DNA from: Gnetum montanum
Taxonomy: Eukaryota; Streptophyta; Gnetopsida; Gnetales; Gnetaceae
Direction: 5' to 3'
Length of the DNA: 64,000 bases
Assembly: GCA_015680685.1 (NCBI GenBank)
Contig: MNCI01017655.1
Coordinates: 201,776 to 265,775 of the forward strand
Shown here: in pieces, positions 44,526 through 55,466 of the stretch
Layout: each line of letters opens with the position of its first letter
Position numbering within the stretch: position 1 is the first letter of the stretch
The notes under the pieces: generated by a model
What the model saw: the letters and a program-made list of their open reading frames with translations, nothing else
What the model was told of the DNA's origin: nothing
Database searches by the model: none
Program-made: the position numbers and the translations under genes

Positions 44526-45688
44526 AGGGGGGGTGTCAGACCCCAAAAATAGAATTTTATTAATTAAATGAGATTAAGTACATGATCAACATCTGAACAT
44601 ATTGATGGTTAAATAGGGATAAGAACAATGACAAATGCAGATGTTGAAGGAAAACATCTTGATACATAATCCTTCACAAGGTGCGGGAGTACATTCCAAA
44701 GAGTAACCTTATGCTGGGAATCAATAAGAACTGCAAGTTAATAAGACCAGGAGAACAACAAAGAGCTAAAAATGCTCAAAATTATGATAACACACTCTGA
44801 TGTAGCAGATCGAGACTGGGAAGAGTGCACGAGTTGGTGTATCTGCTCCAAGGCTATAAACAATAAAACAACTGATTAGTATCCAACTTTAACTTAGAAG
44901 TATGAGATAAAATTTGGAAATGCACAAGGTGAAGAATTTGAGATTTTTCCATAATATTTAAATGATTAGAGTTGGATGAATCAGTGTTCTAGAAAAGAGC
45001 AGTGCATCTGCGCTTCCATATATAGTAAAGAACGAGGGGCCTAATAACTTTCCAAAGAAACTGAAGGTCAGTAGAGGGGGTGGCTAGAAAGCTGAACAAG
45101 ATATCCTCATGGGAAAACTTGCACAAAGGAAAAACTTTAGAAACCCACTCCCATGAAGACTGAGTGAAAGAAAAATGCCAAAAAATATGGACAAAATCAT
45201 CAGGACCTTCACAGAGAGGGCAATTAGGGTTTAGAATCCCAAGGTATTCACGACATTTGCCGATAGGCAGGCCTTGATGCAGGAGGCACCAAAGAAATTG
45301 TTTAATTTTTGGAAGAGTCGGAAGGCTCCAAACTCATGAAAAGAGAGAGAGCCAAAACTGTTCAGACTCTTCTTTGTGCCATGATTGATTGCAGCGATTA
45401 ACAATCATAGAGGAATCATGCAACAATTTAAAGGGCACATGTGGTTTATAGGGTAGAAGGTTCGATCCATTAGTCCACTGAAGACCATGGAAGAGACTAG
45501 GAACCGAAGCATCCAAATGCAAATACTGATGAATGAAGTGATAAAGTCTATCAAGGCAATGGTTCATAATTCTGGAAGCCCCATATAAGTTTTTGAACAT
45601 ATCCCAAGTAATCCATTGATTGGTGAGACAAAGACATCTAAGGGAAACAACTCCCTTTTGAAACCAGATGGTGGTTGTCCTGGCATTT
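44526..45688 (-). pseudogene. 5'-truncated L1-type LINE, RT C-terminus with zinc-binding domain
   Basis: Read from right to left, with few breaks: 'VSLRCLCLTNQWITWDMFKN', then 'HYF-ESEQFWLSLFS'-like residues, then 'LPKIKQFLWCLLHQGLP', 'CPLCEGPDDFVHIFWHFSF' and 'LVLYYIWKRRCTALF'. This order (Pro-Lys-x-K-x-F-x-W, then C-P-x-C ... H) is the zf-RVT module at the end of plant L1-like ORF2 proteins. A 15-bp duplication, GAAGAGATTCAAGAA, flanks it (44511-44525 and 45689-45703). The 3' end lies at the left; no poly(A) tail is visible there, only CCCCCC-rich sequence. The 5' part of ORF2 is missing, as usual for truncated LINE insertions. Confidence 0.85.
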
Positions 45689-45703
45689 GAAGAGATTCAA
45701 GAA

Positions 45704-45964
45704 GAATAGGAAGGCTAGGAAGATACTTCTCTTTTCATGCTTGATCAAAAAACTTTGTAAAAGGGGAGGAATAGCCTATTACATAAATGACATACTTCAA
45801 AGAGCCCTTACCACATCATGGTAGGAATTGATGAAGAAGAAGACATTTTCAAAATTTTAAGAGGAGGAGGCACCATCACCACCATCAATTAAGGACACTA
45901 TAGACATTGCAAAATGCCTAAGGTGATTTAGGAAGTAAAAACAACAATAGTCATCTAGTGGTAA
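45704..45964. other. Locus sequence right of the LINE, unclassified
   Basis: Continuation of the DNA split by N2 and the LINE (8500-8666, 44427-44510). Joined, it yields basic peptides such as 'FLEIEKRFKKNRKARKILLF' and a His-rich run near 45880. Origin unknown. Confidence 0.35.
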
Positions 45965-46379
45965 GTCAGTTTTAAGCATAAACATATATTCACTTAGTAA
46001 TCCCACTAGTGCTATCACTTGGTTTGCCTAGTAGCATAACATTTGGTAATCCTAGCAATGGATACATGAGTTTAGGATGTGTATGGCAAGCTGAGAATGG
46101 ATAATCATTGCTCATAGGCTAGCTTAGGATTTACCTTCTTGTTATTAATTTAATTAATTACTTAATTTCCATCTTATTATTTAGTTCAATTCAAGGCCCC
46201 AATAACATTATAATTATGTGTCTCATTTTAGACTAAACCATACATGATAAAGTTACCACTACTCCAAGTGGAAAGACAATGACCTATGATCAACACCAAT
46301 GATCTAGATATCAAACTAGATCATGCATGAACACTTGTGATTCACATGATTGGGTGTACGGGGCTCTTGTCACTCATCA
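45965..46379 (+). repeat. Truncated Athila-like LTR, 3' part
   Basis: Contains the shared U5 words: TTGGTAATCCTAGCAATGG, TTTAGGATGTGTATGG, 'GACTAAACCATAC' (about 46232), and ends CACTCATCA at 46379 after ACATGATTGGGTG. The U3/R part is missing. Confidence 0.72.
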
Positions 46380-48299
46380 CATTGGAAGATTTTTTACTTG
46401 AAGTTGAAGTGGAAAAGTGACATGTTCAAGCATATGTTCTTACTATCATTATTTGATAAGGATTTGTAGGCAATAACTTGCCAATTTGAGTTAGACTTGA
46501 GCCATCGTCATAAAGGATCATCATCATTCAATGCACATCCTACTAAGGTAGGGTCCTAGGAGGGTGGTGAATGAGTGAAAGCCTAACACTTGAAGCATTA
46601 TTATATTCCTTAATAAATTTTCTAATATATATTATTGGCTATATGTCTTGGGATATATTAATAGTGAAATTATTTCAAATCCTAATATAATGTGCTAGGT
46701 GTTAGTTAAGTGGTTAACTCACAACCCCTTAATTTCAATAATGTTTTTAAAGTGAAAATCCTAATACACTGTACTAATTGTTAGCTAAGTTAACAAAGTG
46801 TTATTCAAATCCTAAGCACTTGGAGTGTAAGATGATCATTAACCATTCTAAGTTGATGCATTCCAGGTTTTGGCTTCTTCCCTAAGTGTCAAAGCCTTGG
46901 ATTGCACATCTGATTTAGCTTTAAATATAGAATTCTTATGTATGTCTCCATCTATTTTAGTTTTGAATATTGAAATCTTGCATGCATCTTTAGTGCTGAT
47001 GAAGGATCGGTGATGAATTATTCCAATGATGGTGATTTGCAGTAGTGAGGGTTTTGCCTTGGGAATTTCTGTGTGCGAGTTCCTAAATGGTTGTTCATGT
47101 TTTCCTTTTCTTTTTTTCTTTCAGGTTCTCATGGATCTACATGGTTATTGTGGTGCTACTGCTATGGCTGTAGTGGTGTTTGTCAAGTGGATCTATGAGG
47201 CTGAAGATAGGTGGGTAGTTCTACATAGCTACAATGATGACCGAAAACATTAGCAGCTAGAACACCAAGGTTGATGGGCAGACAACCTAACCCTAAATTG
47301 ACATGAGGGCTTGCTTGAGGTAGAGATGGGATGCCCTAAATGGTCTAGCCAATCGAATAGGGACTTACAAAATGCAATGAGGGTGTAGTGTGAGTAGCTG
47401 CAGTGCTGATGCAAAATGATGCTAAGTGTGCAAGTGGTGTTTACAATGTTAATGATGTCAGCAGTGTCAACAGGGTCAAGCGTAGTCAAGAGTTTCAATG
47501 AAGTGGGTGGAGTGGGCAATGTCAACATGTGTAGATCACCACTTGAGCATATTTTTAGGTATGGCTATGAGGTAAAACAATGAAAAATACAAGTAAAATA
47601 TAAAAAATGCAAAGAAAGAGAGAGAGAGAGAAGTGGAACACCACCCCAACTAGGATTGAGCATAGTTAATACCAAAAGGGGTTAGAAGGCACATAGTGTA
47701 CAATAAGTGCAGTGGATAGCATAGTCACAATCTCAAAGGTGTCTAGCAGTGAAGACTAGCACTCCATCAAGGCATCTACGTTTGCTAGGTTGGCTATCAT
47801 GGTGTATTATTGGTTGCAGTGTTCTAGTAAACTACAATGGTCTATGATGGTCTACTGCTTCATCCATATGCCTTTGGTCTTCTTCCAAGTGCTCCCTAGA
47901 TTTGCTCATGCCAAAAATCAGCCGACCCTAAAAATGTTAAGGGCATGACTATTTATAGGTTTAGGACTAGCAAAAAATGCAAGATGGTTGCCATGTGGTA
48001 TAGGGAATAGTTGGGAATATGCTCTCATCCGACTATGCTCTCCATTGGGCTAGTGGTATTATGCTTTGTTGTGCTCTACCAGACTCTGCAGGACTATGAG
48101 ACTGTGACTACACTACCACCACATGTGTGTGCCAAGAAAATTACAAGGTACCTAAAAAATGAAAGACAAAGACTATGCTCCAAAGGACTATGCTCTCCAT
48201 GGTCTCACGTGGGGTCAAGTGTAGTTACAATTTGGGGGCAAAAGGGAATACTAGAAAAAAAAGCATTTTTGCCAACTACACTTGCCGAAGATAATTTGA
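46380..48299. other. Unclassified intergenic or retroelement 3' sequence
   Basis: No coding similarity found on either strand. Around 47940-48060 are the words 'GCTCTCATCCGACTATGCT' that foreshadow the tandem array; the same words recur near 56500. It probably belongs to the untranslated 3' part and LTR of the minus-strand Tat-like element, whose LTR ends I cannot define. Confidence 0.35.
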
Positions 48300-49300
48300 C
48301 TACACTCTAAAGCTAAGTCAAGCATGCTGTGGAGGCCACTAGAGACTATTTTGGCTGACTACGCTTGACTATGCTCTAGATTGGGGGAGAGCATAGTCCC
48401 ACACTTAGAGAAAACATGCAAAAAAAATGGTCATCTCTAGAGCTAAGTCGAGCACCATTGCTACATTGTGGAGGCCATTAGAGCCTATTCTAGCTGACTA
48501 CGCTTGACTATGCTTTGGATTGGGGGAAAGCATAGTCCCACACTTAGAGAGAACATGCAAAAAATGGCCATGTGCTAACTACACTCTCCATTGAAAGCTA
48601 ACTATGCTCTAGGTTGGTGGAGAGCATAGTCCTAGGACTTAAAAAAAACTTACTTCCTACTAACTACGCTCTCTATGAGAGGCTGACTATGCTCCCAACT
48701 AGGGGTGAGCGTAGTCTCAGCACTTAGAAAAAATTTGCAAAAATTAGCTTTCATGCTAACGACACTCTCAATTGGGGAAGAGCGTAGTCCTAACAGTTAG
48801 AAAAAATTTGCAACAACTACCTTTCATGTTGACTATGCTCTCCATGAGAGGTTGACTATGCTCTCAACTGGGAGAGAACATAGTCCCAACACTTAGAAAA
48901 AATTTACAAAAAATTGGCTTTCTTGCTGACTATGCTCTGCATGAGAGGCTGACTATGCTCTCAATTGGGAGAGAGCACAGTCCCAGCACTTAGAAAAAAT
49001 TTGTAAAAAATTAGCTTTCATGCTGACTATGCTCTCCACGAGAGGCTAACTACACTCTCAACTAGGGGAGAGTGTAGTCCTGACACTTAAAAAAATTTCA
49101 AAAAAAACTAGCTTTCAGGCTAACTATGCTCTCCATGAGAGACTAACTATGCTCTCAACTAGGGGAGAGCATTGTCTCAACACTTAGCCAAAATTGTGAA
49201 AAGTAGCCTTTATGCTAACTATGCTCTTTATGAGAGGCTGACTATGTTCTCAACTAGGGTTGAGCATAGTCCCAACACTTAGCCAAAATTACAGTCAAGA
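48300..49300. repeat. Tandem array, about 96-bp unit with an internal hairpin
   Basis: Recurrent starts at 48662, 48758, 48831, 48928, 49024, 49122 and 49217 give spacings of 96, 73, 97, 96, 98 and 95. The 73-base unit lacks about 23 bases. Larger, less regular units lie to the left (48300-48660). Each unit holds the inverted pair GACTATGCTCTC ... GAGAGCATAGTC (e.g. 48951-48982) followed by CACTTAGAAAAAATTTGC. It lies 3' of a Tat-like integrase on the minus strand. Tat/Ogre elements are known for tandem arrays in that place. Confidence 0.88.
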
Positions 49301-50397
49301 TACCATAGTCTATAGATTTGATGGTGTTTCATTGGTCCCTCTTTGTTGACGTCTAAAGGAGTGGCCCGAGAGACATCAATAAAGAATAGCAAAACACCAC
49401 AATAGAATTGGCACCAAGATCACTCTTTAGTGAGTGAACGTATGTCGTTACACCATGCTCAAGAGTGCTATGGATAGTAGTATGGTAAATGGAAGGTTAG
49501 AAGTGGTAGTAAAAGGTGTAGGTGATGTGCTTGGGATAAAAGGAAAGATGAGGTGCAAGTAGGATGTTATGATGCAAGGACATCACAGCTGATGGTGACC
49601 ATGGCACTACAGTGGCTTTCCCTTGAAAATGTTGACCTCCCGTCAGAGTGCTTATGAGAGAGTTAAGGTGTAGGTTCAAGGCTAGGCTGGTTGTGAAACT
49701 GCTTTGCTACTGAATTACTTAACAACACACTTTTCCCCCTCACCCCTTTTTTGTGGTGAGGTGAACCTTCTTTGGGCTTTGCATATTACTAAATGATTGT
49801 TGTGAAGTGAAATGTTTTACATCAACTGAGCTACATGTCACTAGATGGGCTTTGCCTTGTCGTTGATGAGACTGCATGGTATCCATACAATAGGTGTTTC
49901 CTCACCAAGATGACTTATGTTACATCCACCTAGGCTTTGACTAACCAATAGAGACTTTCCATGGGATGACTTATGTTACATTCAGCTTGGGAAGCTAACA
50001 TTTGAGGTTAGATGTGAAGAGGGTGCCATGTGGTAAAGGTTTGCAATCTTTGCTATGCAGGGAATGAGAGGGTATTGAAATGTAGGAGTAGGCTATAATA
50101 GGATAATAGGGATATGTGCTCTTGAGAGGTTTAACTAGTCCACTCATGCACATTGGAGCAATGTGGTAACTTACTGCTATGATGAGATGCACCTTTGCAT
50201 GACCACCTGAGGCTTCATCCTACAAACAAAACTCTGAGAAGACAAGAAAATCACACAAGACATAAATGCAAGTAGACTACATAAATGCAAAAGGCCACAT
50301 CAACGACATAAGTTGTGCAAATTGCAAGTGCTTCATTTTAGAACTATAGTATGCCCACTCACTTGCTTGTAGAAGGATGGGAAAAAGTCAATAATGC
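49301..50397. other. Noncoding stretch between two arrays
   Basis: No coding similarity. It holds a pair GGATGACTTATGTTACAT (about 49908 and 49964) and T- or C-rich runs near 49735. By position it is the 3' untranslated part of the Tat-like element on the minus strand. Confidence 0.4.
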
Positions 50398-50610
50398 AAA
50401 CCCATTTTAAGATCTTAGTATACCATGGCTTAACTAGTTTAAGGTCCTAGCAAATAGTTGGGCCCAATTTAAGGTCTTGGCAAACCATGATGTGCTATTT
50501 TATAATCCTAGCAAACTGCTCTGTGCCAATTTAATGTCGTAGCGGATGAGCTGTGCCAATTTAATGTCATAGTAGACGAGCTGTGCCAATTTAATGTCAT
50601 AGTAGATGAA
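50398..50610. repeat. Short tandem repeat after the Tat-like integrase
   Basis: Three adjoining 30-base units start CTGTGCCAATTTAATGTC at 50521, 50551 and 50581 with only a few differences. Degenerate units of similar make-up (CCAATTTAAGGTC..., 'AACTAGTTTAAGGTCCTAGC') extend back to about 50398. On the minus strand the array begins right after the integrase stop. Confidence 0.88.
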
Positions 50611-50611
50611 T

Positions 50612-51700
50612 GGTTACCTTGCTTCATTGATGTGTGGTGCTACATGCTTAATGTAGTACAGCTTTAAGTGTAAATGATTCACTGGATTGGCAAACTCATT
50701 TCTATCTTGATCAGCAAGCTTGAATGCTCCATTGTCATAAGCCTTAGTGACCAAGAAAGGCCCTTCCCAATTGGCTAAGAATTTTTCTATGGGTTAGTGA
50801 ATGGCCTTGAGGACTAGGTTCCCTTTCTTGATCTGATGTTGATGCTGATTATGACAATGCTTTTGTTGTTGTTTTTCTTGGTGCCACTAAATGCAATCAA
50901 GCGTACGCATGCACTCTTCCTCTACTGAGTCAAGGTCTACAATTCTGAACTCATTATTCTAACCTTCATTGATGAAGTCTAAGAGGATTAACTAGAGTGA
51001 TGGAACCTATAATTCAAGTGGAAAAATTGCTTCAGATCCATAGACAAGGCTATAAGGCATCATACCTGTTGCTGTTTGATGTATCATGCAGTAGGCCTAA
51101 AGTGTGTAGACTAATTGCTTATGACATCATCATTTGCTATTGCTTACCATCTTCTTGAGGAGGTTGACAATGACCTTGTTAGTGGCCTCCACTTAGCTAT
51201 TTGCCTGTGGGTAGTATGGAAATGAAGAGAAGCATTTAATGCTAAAGTGCTCACAAAAGGCTTTGGTTTTAGTGCTACTAAACTGCAGTTTGTTGTCCCT
51301 CACTATGATCATGGGCAAACTGAAACAGGTGACTATGTTGTCCAACATGAACTTGCAAACCTGTTATGATGTTGTCTTCCTAAAGGAAATAGTTTCAACT
51401 AACTTGGTGCAATATTCTGTTGCAATTATTATAAAGCTATATCCCATAGAGGACTTAGGCATTATCAATTTGATGATGTCTAGGCCCCAACATTGGAACG
51501 GCCACATGATTTGCATTGTGTGCAATTCAGCTGGTAGCATGTGCATTAAGTTGCTATGTCACTAACAAATGTTGCACATCTTGACTTTAAGACACAATTA
51601 CTCTCCATGTAAGGACAATAGTAGCCTAACCATCTGCTTTTTACTACCATTTCCCTAGGTGCTATGTGACCTCCACATAGTCCTTCGTGGACCTACTCAA
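50612..51700 (-). pseudogene. Tat/Ogre-like integrase
   Basis: Read right to left: a poor zinc-binding part (51540-51640; Cys residues partly kept), core with 'MWPFQCWGLDIIKLIMPKSS' and 'ATEYCTKLVETISF' (51364-51546 open), 'PMIIVRDNKLQFSST', then 'YYPQANSXVEATNKVIVN' with the catalytic Glu kept. The first Asp is in G-L-D-I-I and the second in R-D-N. The C-terminus 'NWEGPFLVTKAYDNGAFKL' and 'YYIKHVAPHINEAR' ends at a stop near 50612. The sequence style is Tat, unlike the Athila copies at left. Confidence 0.8.
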
Positions 51701-52540
51701 TGATTATTTTTACCTCATTTTCACTTATGCAAGTTAGCAATATCCCATCGTAGGATTTGTGACATAGTGTGTTATTACCTATGATGACATACTACTATGA
51801 ACATTTACATACTTCATCCTTTTGAGTAGTTAAGTGTTGCAGATGCTCACCTTGTAGAAGGTACACCTTGATATCGTCATACCACTCTTTTGCATGGGTG
51901 GTGCTAACTATGACTATGGATGCATCTTTGAAGGTTTGTGTGATAGGTGCAATGCAATCTACCACAAGGGTGGGCAATGCATTGAACATCCTAGGCACTA
52001 TGCTAAGGGCTAATGTTGCAAGTGCGTTGGCAATGGCATTTTACCTTAGCAAACATGCTGGACATTAGCAATTGCAAAGTATTGTAGCAAGTGTTTTGCC
52101 AAGTTTTAGTAAGGCTATAAATGTTGTGCTTTATAGGCATAAACCTTTGTTACCTGATTGACCACTAGTTGTGAATCATCTCAGATCACTATGGGTTGGA
52201 TCCCTAGGTCATATGCTACAAGGATGCCTTGGAGAAGACCTTTGTACTCTACGACATTGTTGGTGCAAAGAAATGTGAAACGATATGTGAAGGGTTGGAT
52301 CTGCCCCGAGAGAAACATGATAATAGCAATGGCACTACCTCCTTGAGAGGTTGAAGCTCCATTGAAATGTAAGAGTGCCGCATAGTTATCAGGCACTTGG
52401 GTGATGCTACTAACATGCTCGTCCAAGAATTCAAGGTCTATCGTAGCTTGATCATCTACTCGTGAAGCCATGATTTTTGCAGCTATTGCTTGACCTTTCG
52501 TTGATGCTTGCATGATGTAATGCAAGTTAAAATTTGCTAT
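51701..52540 (-). pseudogene. Second (archaeal-type) RNase H of the Tat-like element
   Basis: 52525-52181 is open: 'HFNGASTSQGGSAIAIIMF', 'YRFTFLCTNNVVEYKGLLQG', 'AYDLGIQPIVI'. The F-N-G-A-S motif corresponds to F-D-G-A-S, so the first catalytic Asp is Asn here. 'TNNVVEYKGL' holds the Glu, and 'DDSQLVVNQV' just downstream holds the next Asp. This extra RNase H after the usual one is typical of Tat/Ogre elements. The linker towards integrase (51701-52170) is decayed. Confidence 0.8.
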
Positions 52541-53690
52541 TATTTCTTTCCACTGTGCAATGTAACTACTTTCATAAATATTTATTCTTATAGCTTAGAG
52601 TACGTTGTTCTTGCAAATGATATTAACTTGGCTACAAAAGAGGTAATGCCTCCACTTCTTTAGTGAGAAGATAAGGGCAAGGCAATACTTCTTCACATCA
52701 TTGTATCTCATTTCATGGGCTATTAACATATGACTTAGGTAGTATACTAGGACCTCTGTGCCATCATCTCACTTTTGGTAAAGCAGAGAAGTGATGGATG
52801 CATTGAAAGTGGCAAGGTAGATGTAAAAAGGCTTATCTCCTTGCAGAGGATGAATCGTAGGTAGTTGTGCTAGCTCTTACTTAATGTTATCAAACACTTG
52901 TTGGCACGAGGTGGTCCACTCAAAGTGGGCTCCTTTCTTGACCAAATGTTGCATTGGTTGCAACTTATCGATTAACCAAGCGATAAATCGGCATATGAAT
53001 TGTATTCTACCTTGCAACCCTCATAGCTCCCTAAGGTTAGCCGATGGCGTTAAGTTGGTTATGGCCTTAATCTTGTCAGGATCTATGCATATATCTACTT
53101 CAGATACTACAACGCTAAGCATCCTATCCGTTTTAATGCCAAAAACACACTTCTTGGGATTAACCTAAGCTCTTGTTTTAGGCAACACTTAAGCAATAAG
53201 TCTAAATCATTTGAATGGTTATGGGTCACTTTGGACTTAATTGCAATATCATCCATGTAGTCATTGAGAAAACTTAGCATGTAATCACTAAAGATGTACA
53301 TCATTGCTCATTGTATGTTTCTCTTGCATTCTTTAGTCCAAAAGGCATCATTGTGTAGCAAAATGTACCCCAGGGGGTCATGAAGGTTGTACTGAGCTCG
53401 TGCTCAGGGTTGATCCTAATCTGGTTGCAATCCACAAACCTATCCATGAAGGACAACAAGGCATGTCTAGTGGTGATATTGATCACTTGATCAATATTGG
53501 GCAATGAGAAGTCATCTTTGATGATTACCTTGTTTAGGTCCCGCAAGTCTATGCAAATGTGTATACTTCCATTTTTCTTAGCCACAACTACAATGTTGGA
53601 GATCCAATTTGCATTGTCAACTACCTAGATGAAACCAGCTTTGTGATCTCATCATGTACTACCAATGCAAACTCTTTCTCATACAACATA
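52541..53690 (-). pseudogene. Tat/Ogre-like reverse transcriptase and first RNase H
   Basis: From the right: 'DNANWISNIVVVAKKNGSIH' then 'CIDLRDLNKVIIKDDFSLP' (53585-53301 open), 'ALLSFMDRFVDCNQIRI', 'PWGTFCYTMMPFGLKNARE'. The catalytic Y-x-D-D lies in 'LNDYMDDIAIKSK' (53304-53107 open). The connection is 'LRELXGLQGRIQFICRFIAW'. RNase H remnants: 'FYIYLATFNASI', 'LVYYLSHMLIAHEMRYNDVK', 'EIIANFNLHYIMQAST'. 'CIDLRDLNKV...DDF.LPNID' and 'MPFGLKNA' are Tat-type signatures, unlike 'FGLCNA' of the Athila copies. Confidence 0.85.
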
Positions 53691-54295
53691 TAGGTGATCA
53701 TCACTTGTTTCTCCAGCTCACTTTAGGGATGACCTACTATTAACATGGCAAGGTTGGCATATCTAAGGTTATCCAACGTCATGTACTCCTTTAGATCCCT
53801 TATCTGCAGGTCCTTGTTTTTAACTTTTTCTTATTGAACCATGGCATAACTATCCAAGATAGACTACCACTGAGGATTCTGCACTAATAGGGAGCTGATG
53901 TGGGCTTTGGCTATCTTGATTTCCTTTTCATTGATTTGTTTATACATGCAAACCTAGTCCCGAAAGTGCTCTTTCAATTTTTCATGCTTCTTGGCCTCAT
54001 TTTGCCATGTGCTAATTTTGAATGCTAACTTTTGGTGAATAACATGAACCTCCTGCATGGAAAGGGTTCTATTCTCTTGGGCCAATCTACTCATATCCTG
54101 GTTGACCCATACCAGTTGTTCTCATAATTGGTGGATGCTTTCTTATAAGATGTTCTTTTGTTTTTCCATAGTGGTCAACTTGGAATTCTTTGCAGTGAGC
54201 TACTTATTTTCTTCTTGGACATCAATCAGCGCCTTTTTATATGCATGAGATTGCACATCTGTAGTAGAGGCATTCCAAACCACCATCTCCTTCTC
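53691..54295 (-). pseudogene. Coiled-coil segment upstream of the Tat-like RT
   Basis: Minus-strand reading gives 'SHAYKKALIDVQEENK', 'LTAKNSKLTTMEKQKNIL', 'QDMSRLAQENRTLSMQEVHV' and 'KISTWQNEAKKHEKLKEHF', broken by a few TAG or TGA stops: a heptad-like Leu/Lys/Glu stretch. It runs into the pre-RT part 'LRYANLAMLIVGHP' and 'SELEKQVMITYMLYEKEF'. I do not recognise the coiled coil itself. Similar coiled-coil peptides lie on the plus strand at 61050-61400. A protease is missing between the gag to the right and this RT. Confidence 0.6.
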
Positions 54296-55344
54296 TTGCT
54301 CCATAGCTACTCTTGGATTTGATGGGCTTAGAGCTCGTATAATTTCCCTAGGACATACATCCCAAGAGTCTCTTGTGTTTCATTACGAAGCCCATCTAAG
54401 ATGTAGAAAAGTTGCCTCTCCTAAAAAAAACCATGGACTAGGCATCTATTCAGTAAGGCATAATATCTATATAAGGCCATGTCCAAGCGCTCATGTTGTT
54501 CTTGCTTCCACTCTTGGATCTATCTCCTCAAATTGGACACTCTTGCATAGGTTTGGTATTTCTCATTAAATATCTCCAGCATTGTAAACCATCATTGGAT
54601 TGAATTTGGTCTTAACGATCTATACCACACTTTGGCTCTATCAATTAGTATCCTAGGAAAGAGCTTAAGCTTTTGCCATCCACTTTCAATGTTGTAAAAA
54701 GCACAGACATCATGGAAGACCTATAAATGATGTTGTGAATCTAAATCATAGCCTCCTGCAAATTGAGGGATATTATTTATGTTGAGCTTAGGTAGTTGAC
54801 TCTTTTTGCGATGCTTGCAAGATATATTTACAGCCTCTATGATTTGCATTAGGCTCTTAGTGGCCAGCAAGGGTTCATCATCATCAAACAAACTATGAGG
54901 GAAATTTCTATGTTCATGATGACTTCTTTGACTTTTCTCATGGGTTTGATTCCTATTTTTAGTCTAACCCTTTAATGGAGTTCTATCTCTATACCTATGT
55001 TCATCTTCATCAAAACTAGACATTGAAGGAAAAGAGGAAGATGAGGTACTAGAAGAATTTCCATGGCTTCTATGGTATTCTTCGAGGTCCTTTGATTTAT
55101 CATTTCTAGGTTTTTAGGAGGTCTTAGGCCTTAAGGCCTTCCCTAGTCTAGGACCTACCTCATCTCTTCTAACATTGTCTACCTTAGGTGAATGTAGTCT
55201 TTGAGTGTCATCAGGGTGGTCATGATCATAAGAAACCCCTGCATAAGGTTGATCACTCCAATCTTCTTCATCATATATCTCGTTATTTCTCCAATGAATG
55301 TGTTTGCTATACAGTGCATTGTCATTTCCATGTAGAAGAGACAT
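54296..55344 (-). pseudogene. Athila-like gag pseudogene beside the Tat-like pol
   Basis: The start at 55344 ('MSLLHGNDNALYSK') is close to the N4 gag start ('MSLSQDYDNATI') and lies about 105 bases after the primer-binding site. 'HWRNNEIYDEEDW' and 'DHDHPDDTQRLHS' match N4. The capsid part (54800-54380) has 'NIPQFAGGYDLDSQHHL', 'WYRSLRPNSIQ', 'FNEKYQTYARVSNLRRQIQ' and 'WKQEQHERLDMALYRYYAL'. It breaks off after 'LYELXAHQIQE', where N4 continues with its Lys/Glu tail. From there the coiled coil and Tat-like RT follow in the same direction. Confidence 0.78.
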
Positions 55345-55448
55345 TGTTCTTGGTTTATGGTGTGTGATTTAATATTTTCTCAAAGATATATCATTAATAA
55401 CGTTGTAGTGATTATGTATGATATAACTAATCTAGATAACTAGCACCA

Positions 55449-55466
55449 TCCCGGCAATAGTGCCAA
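55449..55466 (-). other. Primer-binding site (tRNA-Asp) of the minus-strand gag element
   Basis: Plus-strand TCCCGGCAATAGTGCCAA, a tRNA-Asp 3' end with one base lost and a few changes. Confidence 0.8.

Noticed and set aside
48300-49300. CRISPR-like array
   Set aside because: Units are adjoining diverged copies without unique spacers, in a eukaryotic retroelement context; it is a satellite-type tandem repeat.
49301-50397. Host gene or RNA gene between the two arrays
   Set aside because: No tRNA or rRNA signature, no coding similarity and no consistent frame on either strand.
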